Positions 17,394-27,411 of a stretch of DNA of 64,000 nucleotides are shown here, in pieces. Where the stretch lies: positions 62,001 to 126,000 of the forward strand of contig JADJGB010000010.1 in assembly GCA_016708305.1 (NCBI GenBank), given 5' to 3'. The DNA comes from Sphingobacteriales bacterium. Lineage in GTDB: Bacteria; Bacteroidota; Bacteroidia; Chitinophagales; Chitinophagaceae. The position numbers and the translations under genes are program-made. The notes under the pieces are model-generated. The model ran no database searches. It was not told the origin of the DNA and saw only the letters and a program-made list of their open reading frames with translations. Numbering within the stretch: the stretch's first letter is position 1; each line of letters begins with the position of its first letter.

Positions 17394-19409
17394 TTATTTT
17401 GAAAGAATATCCATGCTTTTTATTTTTTCGGGAAACCAGATCGTCATTTCACCTTTACCCCTGTTAGCCCAGGCATAATAAGGAATGGCGGTAAATGGTT
17501 GTTTTACAGTTTTTACCTCATTATTATTAATGACAACTGCATTCACTTGCGATTTTAGCACTGTTACACCATTTAATAAATCCGGTTGAAATTCTGTATC
17601 AAATTTGATTGATGAAGGAAGAACAATATTTGCTGTATTACCCTTATTATCAGGCCATTCTGCACAATACATCAACGGACCGCGTTGCAATGAAACTCTT
17701 CCAATATTATCTTTCAACTTTTCACTCGCTACTACTTTGCGCACTTCCATGGGCAGTATTACTTCCACCATATCATTATTTTTCCAGATTCTTGACAAAG
17801 TTGCATACCCTTTATTCATATTGTACGGGACAGGTTCGCCATTCACTTTTATAATAACCTGGTCTTTGACTGGCGATTGAAAAGAATAGAGGTCAAGTGG
17901 AATTGCTTCGTTGCCTGCCCATCCGGGAATACGGATTTTTAATGCAAAAGAAAGTGTTCCCTTTTGCGGTTTTACAACAAATTTCAAACCGCCATCCCAG
18001 GGATAATTATTCTGCTGCTCCAAACCGACTGCTTTTCCATTTATGCTTAAAGCAGACTTGCTGTTGATAAAAAGATTGACATATAAATCATTTTCTTTTA
18101 ATGCATATACATAACCCGGAACAGATGGCAACAATCTCGTCATGTTCGTTGGACAACATGAGCAATCAAACCAACCAGAACGTTCCTGCTCCAATCCTCC
18201 CTGCAAATGATTCTTCCGCACTTCCATTGCATTAGTATAGAAGAAAGATTTTCCGTCAAGCCCAACCCCTGAAATTAAACCATTGTACAAAACCTTTTCT
18301 AATACATCAATATATTTTGAATCGCCGTGTAATTGAAACATACGCTGGTTCCAATATACATTTGAAATTGCCGCACAGGTTTCATTGTAAGCAGTTGCGT
18401 TGGGCAATTCATAATTGTCGCCATAACGCTCACCTGATGGAACTGCCCCTGCGCCTCCCTGTACATATATTTTTTTTGAAACCATGTTTTCCCAAATACT
18501 GTCTATTGTATTCAGCAGGGCCTCATTGCCTGTTAATGCGGCAATATCCGCAACTGCGGCATATAAATAACCGGCCCTAACTGCATGGCCAAGCGCTTCA
18601 CGCTCATCAACCACCGGAATATGATCCTGCCAGTAAGCTACATTCGTCCAAGGATCAGAACTTTTAGAATCATATCCTTTATAATGACCGCGTTCTTCAA
18701 TGAAATATTGGGCTGTTTCTAAGTAAACCTTCTTTCCGGTGATGCGATAAAGTTTTACAAGCCCCATCTCCACTACTTCATGGCCTGGGGCTACATGCCT
18801 TTTATCATGCCCAAAAACAGAACAAACCAAATCAGCATTTTTTAATGCAATATTGAGCAAATTCATTTTGCCAGTTGCATAAAAATGCGCTGCGGCGGCT
18901 TCGTATAAATGGCCTGCATTATATAACTCATGGCTTAATTCTCTTTCTTTGTCCCAACGGTTAATACCTGCCCATGAATGTGGATGAAGCGGGTCAATGG
19001 TTCTTGCTGTATATAAATAGCCATCGGGTTCCTGAGCTTTGGCCACTATTTCAATTAGAGAATCAATATAAGTCTGAAGTTTCTTATCAGGAAAAAGGCT
19101 CAATGAAAACGACGCTCCTTCAATGGTTTTATATATGTCTGTATCATCAAAAGGATAAGTGGTACAAAATTTTCCACTTTTTGCTGCTGCCATTTCAAAA
19201 TTTTTCACACGCCCGGTTTTTTCACATCGTTCAAATGAAGCAGGAATAGTAACCGTATGATTGATTTTAATGCGCGGCAGCCAAAAATTATCGGACAGGT
19301 GGACACTAGTAAAACTAACCGGTTTAAATGAATAATCTTTCATTTGGGCCGCTGCCGAAAAAATACAGGAGGTGGCAATTAATACTAAGAAAAATATTTT
19401 ACACTTCAT
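17394..19409 (-). CDS. GH127 beta-L-arabinofuranosidase
   Basis: Secreted retaining glycosidase of GH127 (former DUF1680) that releases beta-L-arabinofuranose from plant glycoproteins or glycans. The 671 residues begin with a signal peptide (MKCKIFFLVLIATSCIFSAAA); an upstream in-frame Met at 19472 was rejected because it would bury that signal. The zinc/nucleophile cysteine site is visible: ETCAAISNVYWNQRM (Glu-x-Cys), and DCSCCPTNMTRLLPS with paired Cys, the second matching the family nucleophile. HMM-type DUF1680 features ADLVCSVFG and GLISGVGLDGKSFFY are also present. It lies within the araD-araA gene run and would supply arabinose to that pathway. Confidence 0.92.
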   Translation of the reverse strand: MKCKIFFLVLIATSCIFSAAAQMKDYSFKPVSFTSVHLSDNFWLPRIKINHTVTIPASFERCEKTGRVKNFEMAAAKSGKFCTTYPFDDTDIYKTIEGASFSLSLFPDKKLQTYIDSLIEIVAKAQEPDGYLYTARTIDPLHPHSWAGINRWDKERELSHELYNAGHLYEAAAAHFYATGKMNLLNIALKNADLVCSVFGHDKRHVAPGHEVVEMGLVKLYRITGKKVYLETAQYFIEERGHYKGYDSKSSDPWTNVAYWQDHIPVVDEREALGHAVRAGYLYAAVADIAALTGNEALLNTIDSIWENMVSKKIYVQGGAGAVPSGERYGDNYELPNATAYNETCAAISNVYWNQRMFQLHGDSKYIDVLEKVLYNGLISGVGLDGKSFFYTNAMEVRKNHLQGGLEQERSGWFDCSCCPTNMTRLLPSVPGYVYALKENDLYVNLFINSKSALSINGKAVGLEQQNNYPWDGGLKFVVKPQKGTLSFALKIRIPGWAGNEAIPLDLYSFQSPVKDQVIIKVNGEPVPYNMNKGYATLSRIWKNNDMVEVILPMEVRKVVASEKLKDNIGRVSLQRGPLMYCAEWPDNKGNTANIVLPSSIKFDTEFQPDLLNGVTVLKSQVNAVVINNNEVKTVKQPFTAIPYYAWANRGKGEMTIWFPEKIKSMDILSK

Positions 19410-19426
19410 AAATAATAATTGAATTC

Positions 19427-20127
19427 TTAACTTTGACCATAATAACTGTCTGGCCCGTGTTTGCGCTCCCAATGTTTTAGTTTAATCGATTCCTTTAAGG
19501 TGGGAGCAGATGAATTGATTTGTTCGGTTAGAAAAGCTGTTTTAGCTAAAAACTCAAGTACTGCACTGTTGTGAACCGCTTTATGGGCGTTCTTTCCCCA
19601 AGTAAAGGGCGCATGGTTTCCTACCAAAATCATTTCTATCTCCTGATAATTCAGGCCTTTGTCCCGAAAACAATTCATAATTTGAAACCTGTTTCATACT
19701 CATAATTCCCCTTTATCATTTCATCATCCATTGGGGGGGCGCAGGGAATGTGCGCCGTGGTATAGTCGGCATGGGTGGTACCGTAAATAGGAATATCGCG
19801 CTGCGACTGCGCCCATGCAGTTGCATAAGTAGAATGAGTGTGTACAATGCCACCGATATCCGCCCAATGCTTGTACAAAACTGCATGTGTTTTGGTATCG
19901 GATGAAGGACGGAAAGAACCCTCTACAATATTTCCGTCAAAATCGACAATAACCATGTTTTGAGGCGATAACTCTTCGTATGCTACGCCACTGGGTTTGA
20001 TGGCAAAAACACCCAGCTCTCTATCAGCAGCGCTGACGTTGCCAAAAGTAAAAAGCACCAACCCTAATTTAGGAAGTTCCATATTAGCTTTATAGGCTTC
20101 TATACGGATAGAATCATAATTTGACAT
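19427..20127 (-). CDS. araD: L-ribulose-5-phosphate 4-epimerase (one frameshift)
   Basis: Zinc class II aldolase-fold enzyme converting L-ribulose 5-phosphate to D-xylulose 5-phosphate. FGNVSAADRE, IKPSGVAYEEL, the zinc-site HTHSTYATAWAQ, and TTHADYTTAHIPC are visible; the last zinc His lies in LVGNHAPFTWG. The frame breaks near 19680, where GAAACAGGTTTCAAATTATG needs one more T to join YEYETGF to QIMNCFRDKG. Joined length is about 233 residues, normal for AraD. The ATG at 20125-20127 gives the standard start MSNYDSIRIEAY. The substrate-context partners araB and araA flank it. Confidence 0.92.
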
Positions 20128-20239
20128 AATAGTTATTTTTACAATTATTGTTTTGATGCCATATATTCCACAGATGAAGTGATTGCGACGCAACGAAGAT
20201 GCCACCTGCACTTCAGCCGGTATTCAAAAAAATTATTTT

Positions 20240-21908
20240 TTACTTTATTGTCTGCGATTCAATAAAAGCGCCCGTTTGTTTATATTTCTGATATCGTTTT
20301 TGATAAATTTCCACTTTGGAGTCATTGGGAAAATATTCGGTATCAAAACCGGAGCCCATTGCCTGCATGGCATCTTCTACTTTCTCATACACACCGCCGG
20401 CAGTGGCAGCAAACATAGCTGCACCTAAGGCACAGGTCTGTTCTGATTTATGAATTTTGATGGGCATATTCATCACATCGGCCATCATTTGCATAATAAA
20501 AGGCGATTTTTTTGCAACACCACCCAGCCCTATCAAGCCTTTTACAGGAATGCCCTGCTCAATAAAACGTTCTGTAATGGCTTTGGCTCCAAAGCAGGTG
20601 GCCTCAACAATCGCCCTAAACAATCGGGGAGCATTGCTGCCGAGGTCAAGCCCAAAAAGCCCTCCGGTAAGCAGTTGGTTGGCATCTGGAGTTCTTCGCC
20701 CGTTGAACCAGTCAATAGCCAGTTCGGTATGTTCATCTACCTCTATCTTTTCTGCCTGCCTGCTCAGTTCGGGAATAACGGCATCTTCCGTTTCTTTGAT
20801 GAGTTTTTCTTTTGTGGATTCGTCAATCGTGTCCGATTTAGACAATATATTATTCAAAGGCCAGGAGATTAATCTCTTAAACCATGCATAATTGTCGCCA
20901 AAGGAAGACTGACCTGCCTCCAAACCAATCATTCCCGGAATGATGGAACCATCCACCTGTCCGCAGATTCCCTGTACCAGTTTGCCCTCCATCTCCTGGT
21001 TAGGCGCTACAATCATATCGCAGGTAGAAGTGCCCATTACCTTGCTGAGATAGTAAGGCTCAATTTGTCCGCCAACTGCTCCCATGTGGGCATCGTAGGC
21101 ACCACTCCAATGATGGTCGTTTCTGGTAAACCAAGTTTGTCCGCCCATTCTTTAGTAATGGTACCCACCGATTCGTTGGAAGGATAGGTTTCTTTAAACA
21201 ACTTGTCGGTGAATCCATCCAGCACAGGGTCAAGATTAGTGAAAAACTCATTGGGAGGCAATCCACCCCATTCTGCTGCCCAAAGTATTTTATGCCCGGC
21301 TGCACATCTGCTGCGTTTCATCTGATGCACGTCATTGCCGCCGGTGAGCACGAAGGGTATCCAGTCGCAGTGCTCTACAAAGGAGTAAATGTTATTTCGA
21401 ACTTCTTCATCGCTCCTCAGCACACGAAGCAGCTTGGACCAAAACCATTCTGATGAGTAAATGCCGCCTACAAACTGGAGATAATTGGTTTTAAATTTTT
21501 CGGCATGGGTATTTATTTCGGCTGCCTCTCCTACCCCAGTGTGGTCTTTCCAAAGCACAAACATCGCATTTGGGTTTTCTTCAAAACCGGGCAGGAGCGA
21601 CAAAGGAGTGCCATACTTATCGGTAGCCACCGGAGAACCGGTAGTATCAACAGAAATGGCTTTTATTTGAGCAGCTACTTCAGGCCCTGCTTGTGCCCAC
21701 AATCTTTAATAGTTGTTTCCAATCCTTCCAGATAATCCAGCGGATGCTGGCGAAACTGGTTTTTATTTATATCGCAATACAATTGCTTTTTCCATCTTGG
21801 GTAATAAAACACCGAAGCGGCCAATTCTTCACCATTGTACGTGTCGGCAATGATTGCCCTCACAGAATCGGAACCGTAATCCACTCCAATAACATAAGAT
21901 TTGCTCAT
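20240..21908 (-). CDS. araB: ribulokinase (two frameshifts)
   Basis: FGGY-family kinase phosphorylating L-ribulose. The start, MSKSYVIGVDYGSDSVRAII, holds the first phosphate loop. Further on are SVDTTGSPVAT, ENPNAMFVLWKDHTG (typical of ribulokinases rather than xylulokinases), GAVGGQIEPYYLSKVMGTST and the C-terminal GLIGLGGVAKKSPFIMQMMA. The frame breaks twice: near 21705 (GATTGTGGGCAC lacks a T) and near 21085 (GGAGTGGTGCC lacks a G). Joined length is about 556 residues, as expected. It follows the transketolase genes and precedes araD in the operon. Confidence 0.92.
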
Positions 21909-21936
21909 TATTCAGAAATTAAATATTTTAGACAAA

Positions 21937-22890
21937 TTATTTACGGCTCATTACTTTTTTCACCTTCTCTACAATACTTGCCGCATTTAAACCATATTTT
22001 TCCATCAGTTGTGCAGGAGTTCCGCTTTCGCCAAAACTGTTGTCCACGCCCACCATCTCCACTGGAAGTGGTGAAGTGCGGCTCAGTAATTGGCAAACAC
22101 CTTCGCCCAACCCACCATTGAGCTGATGCTCTTCGGCAGTAACCACACAACCGGTTTTGGCTACTGACCTGAGAATTGCTTCTTCATCAAGCGGTTTGAT
22201 GGTATGTATGTTTATAATTTCGGTGTCAATACCTTCCTGCTCAAGAATTTCTCCGGCCTGAATGGCTTCCCAAACCAAATGACCGGTAGCGATGATGGTT
22301 ACATCTTTACCTTCTTTTACCATCCATGCTTTACCAATTTCAAATTTCTGGTCTGCAGGAGTAAATACCGGAATCACGGGACGGCCAAAACGCAAATAGG
22401 CAGGGCCCACGTGGTCAGCCAAAGCAATTGTAGCAGCTTTGGTTTGGTTATAATCGCAGGGATTGATAACGGTCATTCCTGGAAGGGCACGCATCATCGC
22501 CAAATCTTCGAGAATCTGGTGGGTAGCACCGTCTTCTCCAAGCGTCAATCCGGCATGAGAAACCGCAATTTTTACATTAAGGTTTGAGTAAGCCACACTT
22601 TGTCTGATCTGGTCATATACACGACCGGAACCGAAATTGGCAAATGTGGAAGCATAGGGTATATATCCAGAAATAGCTAACCCTGCCGAAACACCTATCA
22701 TATTGGCTTCAGAAATTCCGCATTGAACAAAACGTTCTGGATTTTCTTTTATAAAATCATCCAATTTTAATGAGGCTACCAGATCGGCGCACAAAGCCAC
22801 TACCTTGGGGTTAGTTCTGCCTAATTCTGCAATACCGGCGCCAAAACCTGAACGGGTATCTTTTTTATCTGTATATGTATATTTTTTCAT
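21937..22890 (-). CDS. transketolase, C-terminal subunit
   Basis: Pyrimidine-binding half of a split transketolase, 317 residues. Motifs: DLVASLKLDDF, QCGISEANMIGVSAGLA (with the catalytic Glu contacting the thiamine ring), HAGLTLGEDGATHQILEDLA, and the C-terminal domain with VTAEEHQLNGGLGEGV. It is 20 bp downstream of the N-terminal subunit gene, and together they make the complete enzyme. In this operon the pair would process xylulose 5-phosphate produced by AraBAD. Confidence 0.95.
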   Translation of the reverse strand: MKKYTYTDKKDTRSGFGAGIAELGRTNPKVVALCADLVASLKLDDFIKENPERFVQCGISEANMIGVSAGLAISGYIPYASTFANFGSGRVYDQIRQSVAYSNLNVKIAVSHAGLTLGEDGATHQILEDLAMMRALPGMTVINPCDYNQTKAATIALADHVGPAYLRFGRPVIPVFTPADQKFEIGKAWMVKEGKDVTIIATGHLVWEAIQAGEILEQEGIDTEIINIHTIKPLDEEAILRSVAKTGCVVTAEEHQLNGGLGEGVCQLLSRTSPLPVEMVGVDNSFGESGTPAQLMEKYGLNAASIVEKVKKVMSRK

Positions 22891-22910
22891 TTCTTATAAG
22901 AATTTTTGGT

Positions 22911-23779
22911 TTAATAATCTCCCAGCGTTTCGGGTAATTGCTCCAGCGCCTTTGCCAATTGTTCGTTGTTAGGCGCTGCGCCATGCCATTTGTGGGTATG
23001 CATCATGTAGTCAACGCCAAAACCCATTTCGGAGTGCATCATAATGGCAATGGGTTGTCCCTGACCTCTTAATTCTTTGGCTTTAGTAAGGGCTTCTTTC
23101 ACCTGCTCAATATCGTTGCCATCGGATATATCTACTGTCAGCCAGCCAAAAGCTTCATATTTTGCTTTTATGTTTCTGTTATTATTTACTTTATCTGTTG
23201 GTCCGTCTATTTGTTTCAGATTCCAGTCCACAATCGCTATCAGGTTGTCCAACTGATGGTTGGGCGCAAACTGCACCGCTTCCCAAATCTGGCCTTCCTG
23301 CTGCTCGCCATCACCCATTAAAACATAAACTAAGAAATCATCTCCTTTCATTTTTTTGCCCAAAGCAGCGCCATTGGCTACAGAAAGCCCCTGGCCAAGT
23401 GAGCCACTTGCAACACGAATACCAGGCAGCCCTTCATGCGTAGCGGGGTGGCCCTGAAGTCGGGAGTTTAACAAACGAAAAGTACTCAATTCCTTTACTG
23501 GAAATAACCTCGCCGGGCTAAAACCGAATAAAATAATGGTGAAATATGACCGTTGGACAAGAAGAACATATCTTCTCCGTCTCCAGATTGTGAAAACTCC
23601 AATAATCCATCTTCGCCCTTTGCTTCATTAATCCGCATTTCGCTGAAATAAAGAGTAGTAACCATATCTGCACAACCCAATGAGCCACCGGGGTGGCCCG
23701 ATTTAGCGCCATGTACCATACGAACAATGTCGCGGCGCACCTGCGTTACTATTTGTTTTAATTCATCTGTACTTTTCAT
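22911..23779 (-). CDS. transketolase, N-terminal (TPP-binding) subunit, one frameshift
   Basis: Thiamine-diphosphate-binding half of split transketolase. VRRDIVRMVHGAKSGHPGGS opens the domain. GHPATHEGLPGIRVASGSLG and the TPP/Mg motif GDGEQQEGQIWEA with DWNLKQIDG follow. Near 23490 the frame breaks at GGTTATTTCCAGTAAAGG; one extra T joins ARRGYF to PVKELSTFRLLNSRL. Joined length is about 289 residues, normal for this subunit. Confidence 0.93.
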
Positions 23780-23785
23780 TTTTTA

Positions 23786-24906
23786 TTATTTTATTGAAAT
23801 TTTATATTTTGTCTGTGAATGAAATCTTTCGCCTGGCTTCAATAAAGTGGTTGGAAATTCCGGCTTGTTGGGCGAATCGGGGAAATGCTGTGTTTCCAAA
23901 CACAATGCTGTATGAATATTGATAGGTTTGCCATCGGATAATTTATTGGTGCCATCCAAAAAATTACCGGTATAAAACTGCATTCCGGGTTCGGTGGTAT
24001 ATACTTCCAATACCCTGCCACTTACCGAATCAGCAAGTGTGGCAACTGGTTCCGGCATGTCGCTCTTCCTGTTCAAAACAAAATTATGGTCATAACCTCC
24101 TGTTACATCATTAATTCGCTCTCCGATTTTATGAGGCTGAAGAAAATCAAAAGCTGTTCCTTTCACATCTTTCAGCTCTCCGGTAGTAATCAAAGTGGCA
24201 TCTACCGGAGTGTATTTATCAGCATTGATCTGCAAAGTATGATCCAGAATCGTATTATTTACATCGCCTGTAAGATTGAAATAACTATGATTGGTAAGGT
24301 TTAAAACCGTTGGCTTATCTGTTTCTGCGGTATAATCAATCAATAACTCATTGTCATCGGTAAAGGTATAAACTACGGTTACACTCAGATTGCCTGGATA
24401 ACCCTCCTCGCCGTCTTTGCTTACATACTTCAAGGTGAGCGTTCCTGTACTATCATTTGGAAAAGCATCCCAAACTACCTTATCAAAACCTTTCAGACCA
24501 CCATGAAGGGTATTTTCGCCATCATTAGCCGCCAAATGATAGGTAGCGGTATCAATTTTAAATGTAGCTTTACCGATACGATTGCCATATCTGCCGATAA
24601 TAGCACCGAAATAAGGATTTTTTTCCTGATATCTGCTTAGTGAATCGAAACCAATAACCACGTTGCTCTTTTCCCAGCCTTATCTGCTGTTATCCATGAG
24701 GTAACAATTCCTCCATAATTTGTAATTTTCACTTCATCACCCTTATTGTTATAAAGAGTAAACAAGTAAACCGTTTTGCCATCCACCTGCCCCCATTCTT
24801 TCTGCGCAGATGTTGGTTGAGGTTCACCAGATCCATCAACTACACATGAAACTAATGCAAAAACCGGCAAAAAAACAATCAATAGAAATAAAGATAAATT
24901 TTTCAT
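23786..24906 (-). CDS. galM: aldose 1-epimerase, lipoprotein form (one frameshift)
   Basis: Interconverts alpha and beta anomers of aldoses, here probably arabinose. The ATG at 24904-24906 gives a lipoprotein signal (MKNLSLFLLIVFLPVFALVSC) with a lipobox Cys at residue 21, so it would be anchored in the periplasm or outer membrane. The mutarotase hallmarks are the early ITNYGGIVTSWI, FGAIIGRYGNRIGKATF, LTNHSYFNLTGD with the active-site His, and the catalytic Glu in CLETQHFPDSPNKP. Near 24655 one base is missing in AAAAGAGCAACG. Joined length is about 373 residues. First gene of the arabinose operon. Confidence 0.9.
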
Positions 24907-24987
24907 ATTTTCAATAAATTTAATACAGTAATAATTATTGCTATTTGAAAACGAAGTCATCATAAATCCTGCTTCTCGTTTATCGCG

Positions 24988-25020
24988 TAAAGTTAATCTT
25001 TTGATTATTACGGCCATCAA
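24988..25020 (-). promoter_or_regulatory. candidate promoter of the arabinose operon
   Basis: On the minus strand TTG (25018-25020) and TAACTTTA (24988-24995) lie 22 bp apart, giving a start near 24981 and a 75-nt leader before galM. This is an imperfect Bacteroidota promoter match. Confidence 0.35.
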
Positions 25021-25092
25021 TTCTTCACAAACGTTAATAGAAACAATCAAAAAACAAATTCTGAGCCAAAAGTAAAAAATAGTTTTGAAATA

Positions 25093-25109
25093 ATTGTACA
25101 TTTTACAAT
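25093..25109. promoter_or_regulatory. inverted repeat, candidate AraR operator
   Basis: ATTGTA-CATTT-TACAAT is a perfect 6-bp inverted repeat with a 5-bp spacer in the 273-bp divergent region between galM and araR. Its location suits an operator for the divergently encoded regulator. The assignment is positional only. Confidence 0.35.
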
Positions 25110-25155
25110 ATTTTTGAAAAAATTTTTTATTTTTATACTATAATAAATATTTCTA

Positions 25156-25163
25156 TACTTTTG
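25156..25163 (+). promoter_or_regulatory. araR -7 promoter element
   Basis: TACTTTTG matches TAnnTTTG perfectly, 16 bp before the GTG start of araR. TATAC occurs on both sides (25154 and 25166 area). Confidence 0.5.
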
Positions 25164-25179
25164 ACTATACTGAATTATT

Positions 25180-25907
25180 GTGACAAAATATAATAAACAG
25201 ACCCGATTACTCGCCGCCATTGATTGCATCATCTTTGGATTTGACGGTGAAAAACTGAAGCTATTACTGATTAAAAGAGCTTTTGAGCCTGCCAAAGACA
25301 GGTGGAGCCTGATGGGTGGGTTTGTACAGCCCAATGAAAGCGCTGAGGATGCAGCCTATCGTGTGCTTACAAAACTGACCGGCCTCGAAGGAGTGTATCT
25401 GGAGCAGCTACACACTTTCACAAAACCACAGCGCGACCCGATGGAGCGCACTATATCTATTACCTACACGGCACTAATAGATATTTTGAAATATCAAAAA
25501 CAAATATCCGAAGAGTTTCATGCAGAATGGTTTTGCTCAACGAATTGCCCGACTTAATTTTTGACCATCAGGAAATGGTGGATATGGCCAAAGAACATAT
25601 CCGACACAAGCGGCCATGTATCCAATTTTGTTTGAATTGCTACCCGAAAAATTTACACTGCCTCATGTGCAGAGTCTTTTGAAGATGTATATGAAACCAC
25701 ATTCGACAAAGGCAACTTTTCCAGAAAATTGCTTTCTACAGGTTTTGCTCAAACAAAAGATAAAGACAGGGCTAATTCAAAAAAGGCGCCTTTTATTACA
25801 AATTGGATAAGAAGAAATATCAAAAGAATTTCAATACATTTCAGCACTTTATCCGAAATCCAAAAATTGTGAAAAAAATGGAGGACGAGTTTGTGAGCGA
25901 GCAATAG
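25180..25907 (+). CDS. araR: Nudix-family transcriptional regulator of arabinose use (frameshifted)
   Basis: Nudix-like ligand-binding domain fused to a winged helix, the NrtR/AraR type known to control arabinose genes in Bacteroides. LLIKRAFEPAKDRWSLMGGF opens the Nudix fold. The expected REUXEEXGU catalytic residues are absent (AAYRVLTKLTGLEG), as in regulators. The C-terminal wHTH appears as FTLPHVQSLFEDVYET, KGNFSRKLLSTGF, and GAFYYKLD in successive frames. Four single-base losses (near 25535, 25612, 25680 and 25783) break it; each is repaired by one T, G or A. The GTG start at 25180 gives the usual N-terminus. It is divergent from the eight-gene arabinose operon it probably regulates. 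Confidence 0.85.
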
Positions 25908-25999
25908 TTTAAACATTGAATGATTTATTAATTAAAAAATTTGTACTTCATAAAATAATGATAATGAATAAATAACACCTACTTCTTCGTTCAATTAAT

Positions 26000-26025
26000 A
26001 CAGTTGCCATTGATGTTGCAACTGT
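26000..26025. promoter_or_regulatory. 8-bp inverted repeat upstream of the aldolase-domain gene
   Basis: ACAGTTGC-CATTGATGTT-GCAACTGT lies about 80 bp before the start at 26108 and about 90 bp after araR. No T-tract follows. It could be an operator or a leader hairpin. Confidence 0.45.
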
Positions 26026-26107
26026 GCATCGAAGTGAAATTTCAACAACAAGCAAAAAAATTTTTACCAAAACAACAACTCTATAAAGCATTATAAATAT
26101 TTTAATT

Positions 26108-27411
26108 ATGGATTCTAAAATTCTTGATACCAAATGGTTGCACCCTAAAGAGCAGATAGTAATTGCCATCAGCCGGATATACAATCGCGGCCTCACCACC
26201 ACCTCCGGCGGAAACTTATCCATCTTAGACGAAAACGGCGATTTATGGATTACGCCTTCCGGCGTTGATAAAGGATCGCTTAATGCTTCAGATATCATGT
26301 GTGTAACCAAAGACGGGCAAATCATCGGCAAACACAAACCATCTTCGGAGTTCCTTTTCATCGCGCTATTTACAACCAGCGATCCAACATAAAGGCCATC
26401 ATTCATGCCCATCCACCGGCCTTAGTTTCATTTAGCATTGTGCGGCAAATACCTGACACCAACGTTACCTATCAGACAAAGCATGTATGCGGACCAATAG
26501 GTTATGCTGATTATGAACTGCCAGGCAGTCAGAAATTGGGCGATAAGATTGCCGAAGAATTTGCCAAAGGTTATATGGCCATTATAATGGAAAACCACGG
26601 TACCGTTTTAGGCGGCAGCGATCTGGCCGATGCTTTTGAACGTTTTGAAACGCTTGAGTTTTGCGCTAAAACCCTCTTGAGCGCCAAAATAATTGGCGAA
26701 CCGCATTGCCTCACCGATGAGGAAATACAGCATTATATTGATCAAAGGCTCGAAGACTTCCCCGAAATGGAGGCAGTAACACACCCTTCAGATGAACGGG
26801 CTATCCGCAGCGAAATCTGCAATATAGTACACCGCGCCTGCACACACGGCTTTATGTTTAGCGCCATAGGAACAATTTCGGCACGCTGGCGTGGAAATGA
26901 TTTTCTTATCACACCTACCGAAATTTCCAGATGGGATATGACGCCTGCCAACATTGTGCAAGTCAAAGACAAGCAGAGCGAACCCGGCAAACAGGCCAGC
27001 CACTTAGCAAGGCTGCACCAGAAAATATATGAGCAGAACCCTGACATCAACTGCATCATCTTCTCGCAACCCACCAACCTGATGGCTTTTGGCGCTACCA
27101 AAAAATATTTTGATGTAAGGACGATTCCCGAAAGCTGGATTTTCCTTCAGGATGTGGCATCACTGCCTTTTGAGGTTTTCTTAGAAGAAAAAACAGATGA
27201 ACTGCTCGGCCAGTTAAAGAACGGCGCAACTGCTGTCCTCATTCAGAACGGTTCGTTTTTGGTGACGGGGAAAACCCTGTTGCAAACCTTCGACTTCCTG
27301 GAAGTGGCCGAGTTTAGCGCCAAATCCCTGGTGATGGGAGCACCAATGGGCAATATGGTACCCATTAATGACGAGCAGGTGGAAGAATTGAGGAGCGCAT
27401 TTTTGAAGTAG
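26108..27411 (+). CDS. protein with two class II aldolase/adducin domains (one frameshift)
   Basis: Two tandem class II aldolase-like domains in about 434 residues. The first (about 1-215) has TTSGGNLSILD, ITPSGVDKGSL, the metal-site HAHPPALVSFS and ENHGTVLGG. The second (about 220-434) keeps the fold (MFSAIGTISARWRGNDFLIT, IFSQPTNLMAFGATKKYF, IQNGSFLVTGKTLL) but has Gln/Asn where the metal His residues should be, so it is probably non-catalytic. One T is missing near 26360 (TTCGGAGTTCCTTTTC). It lies downstream of araR, divergent from the arabinose genes. The substrate is unknown; a sugar-phosphate aldolase or epimerase role fits the context. Confidence 0.82.

Noticed and set aside
19410..19472. 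Upstream in-frame start for the GH127 gene
   Set aside because: It would place 21 charged residues before a clear signal peptide and overlaps the end of araD.
20450..20891. Overlapping open frames of 140 and 144 codons on the plus strand within araB
   Set aside because: Two frames on the same bases opposite a clear kinase; neither resembles a protein family.
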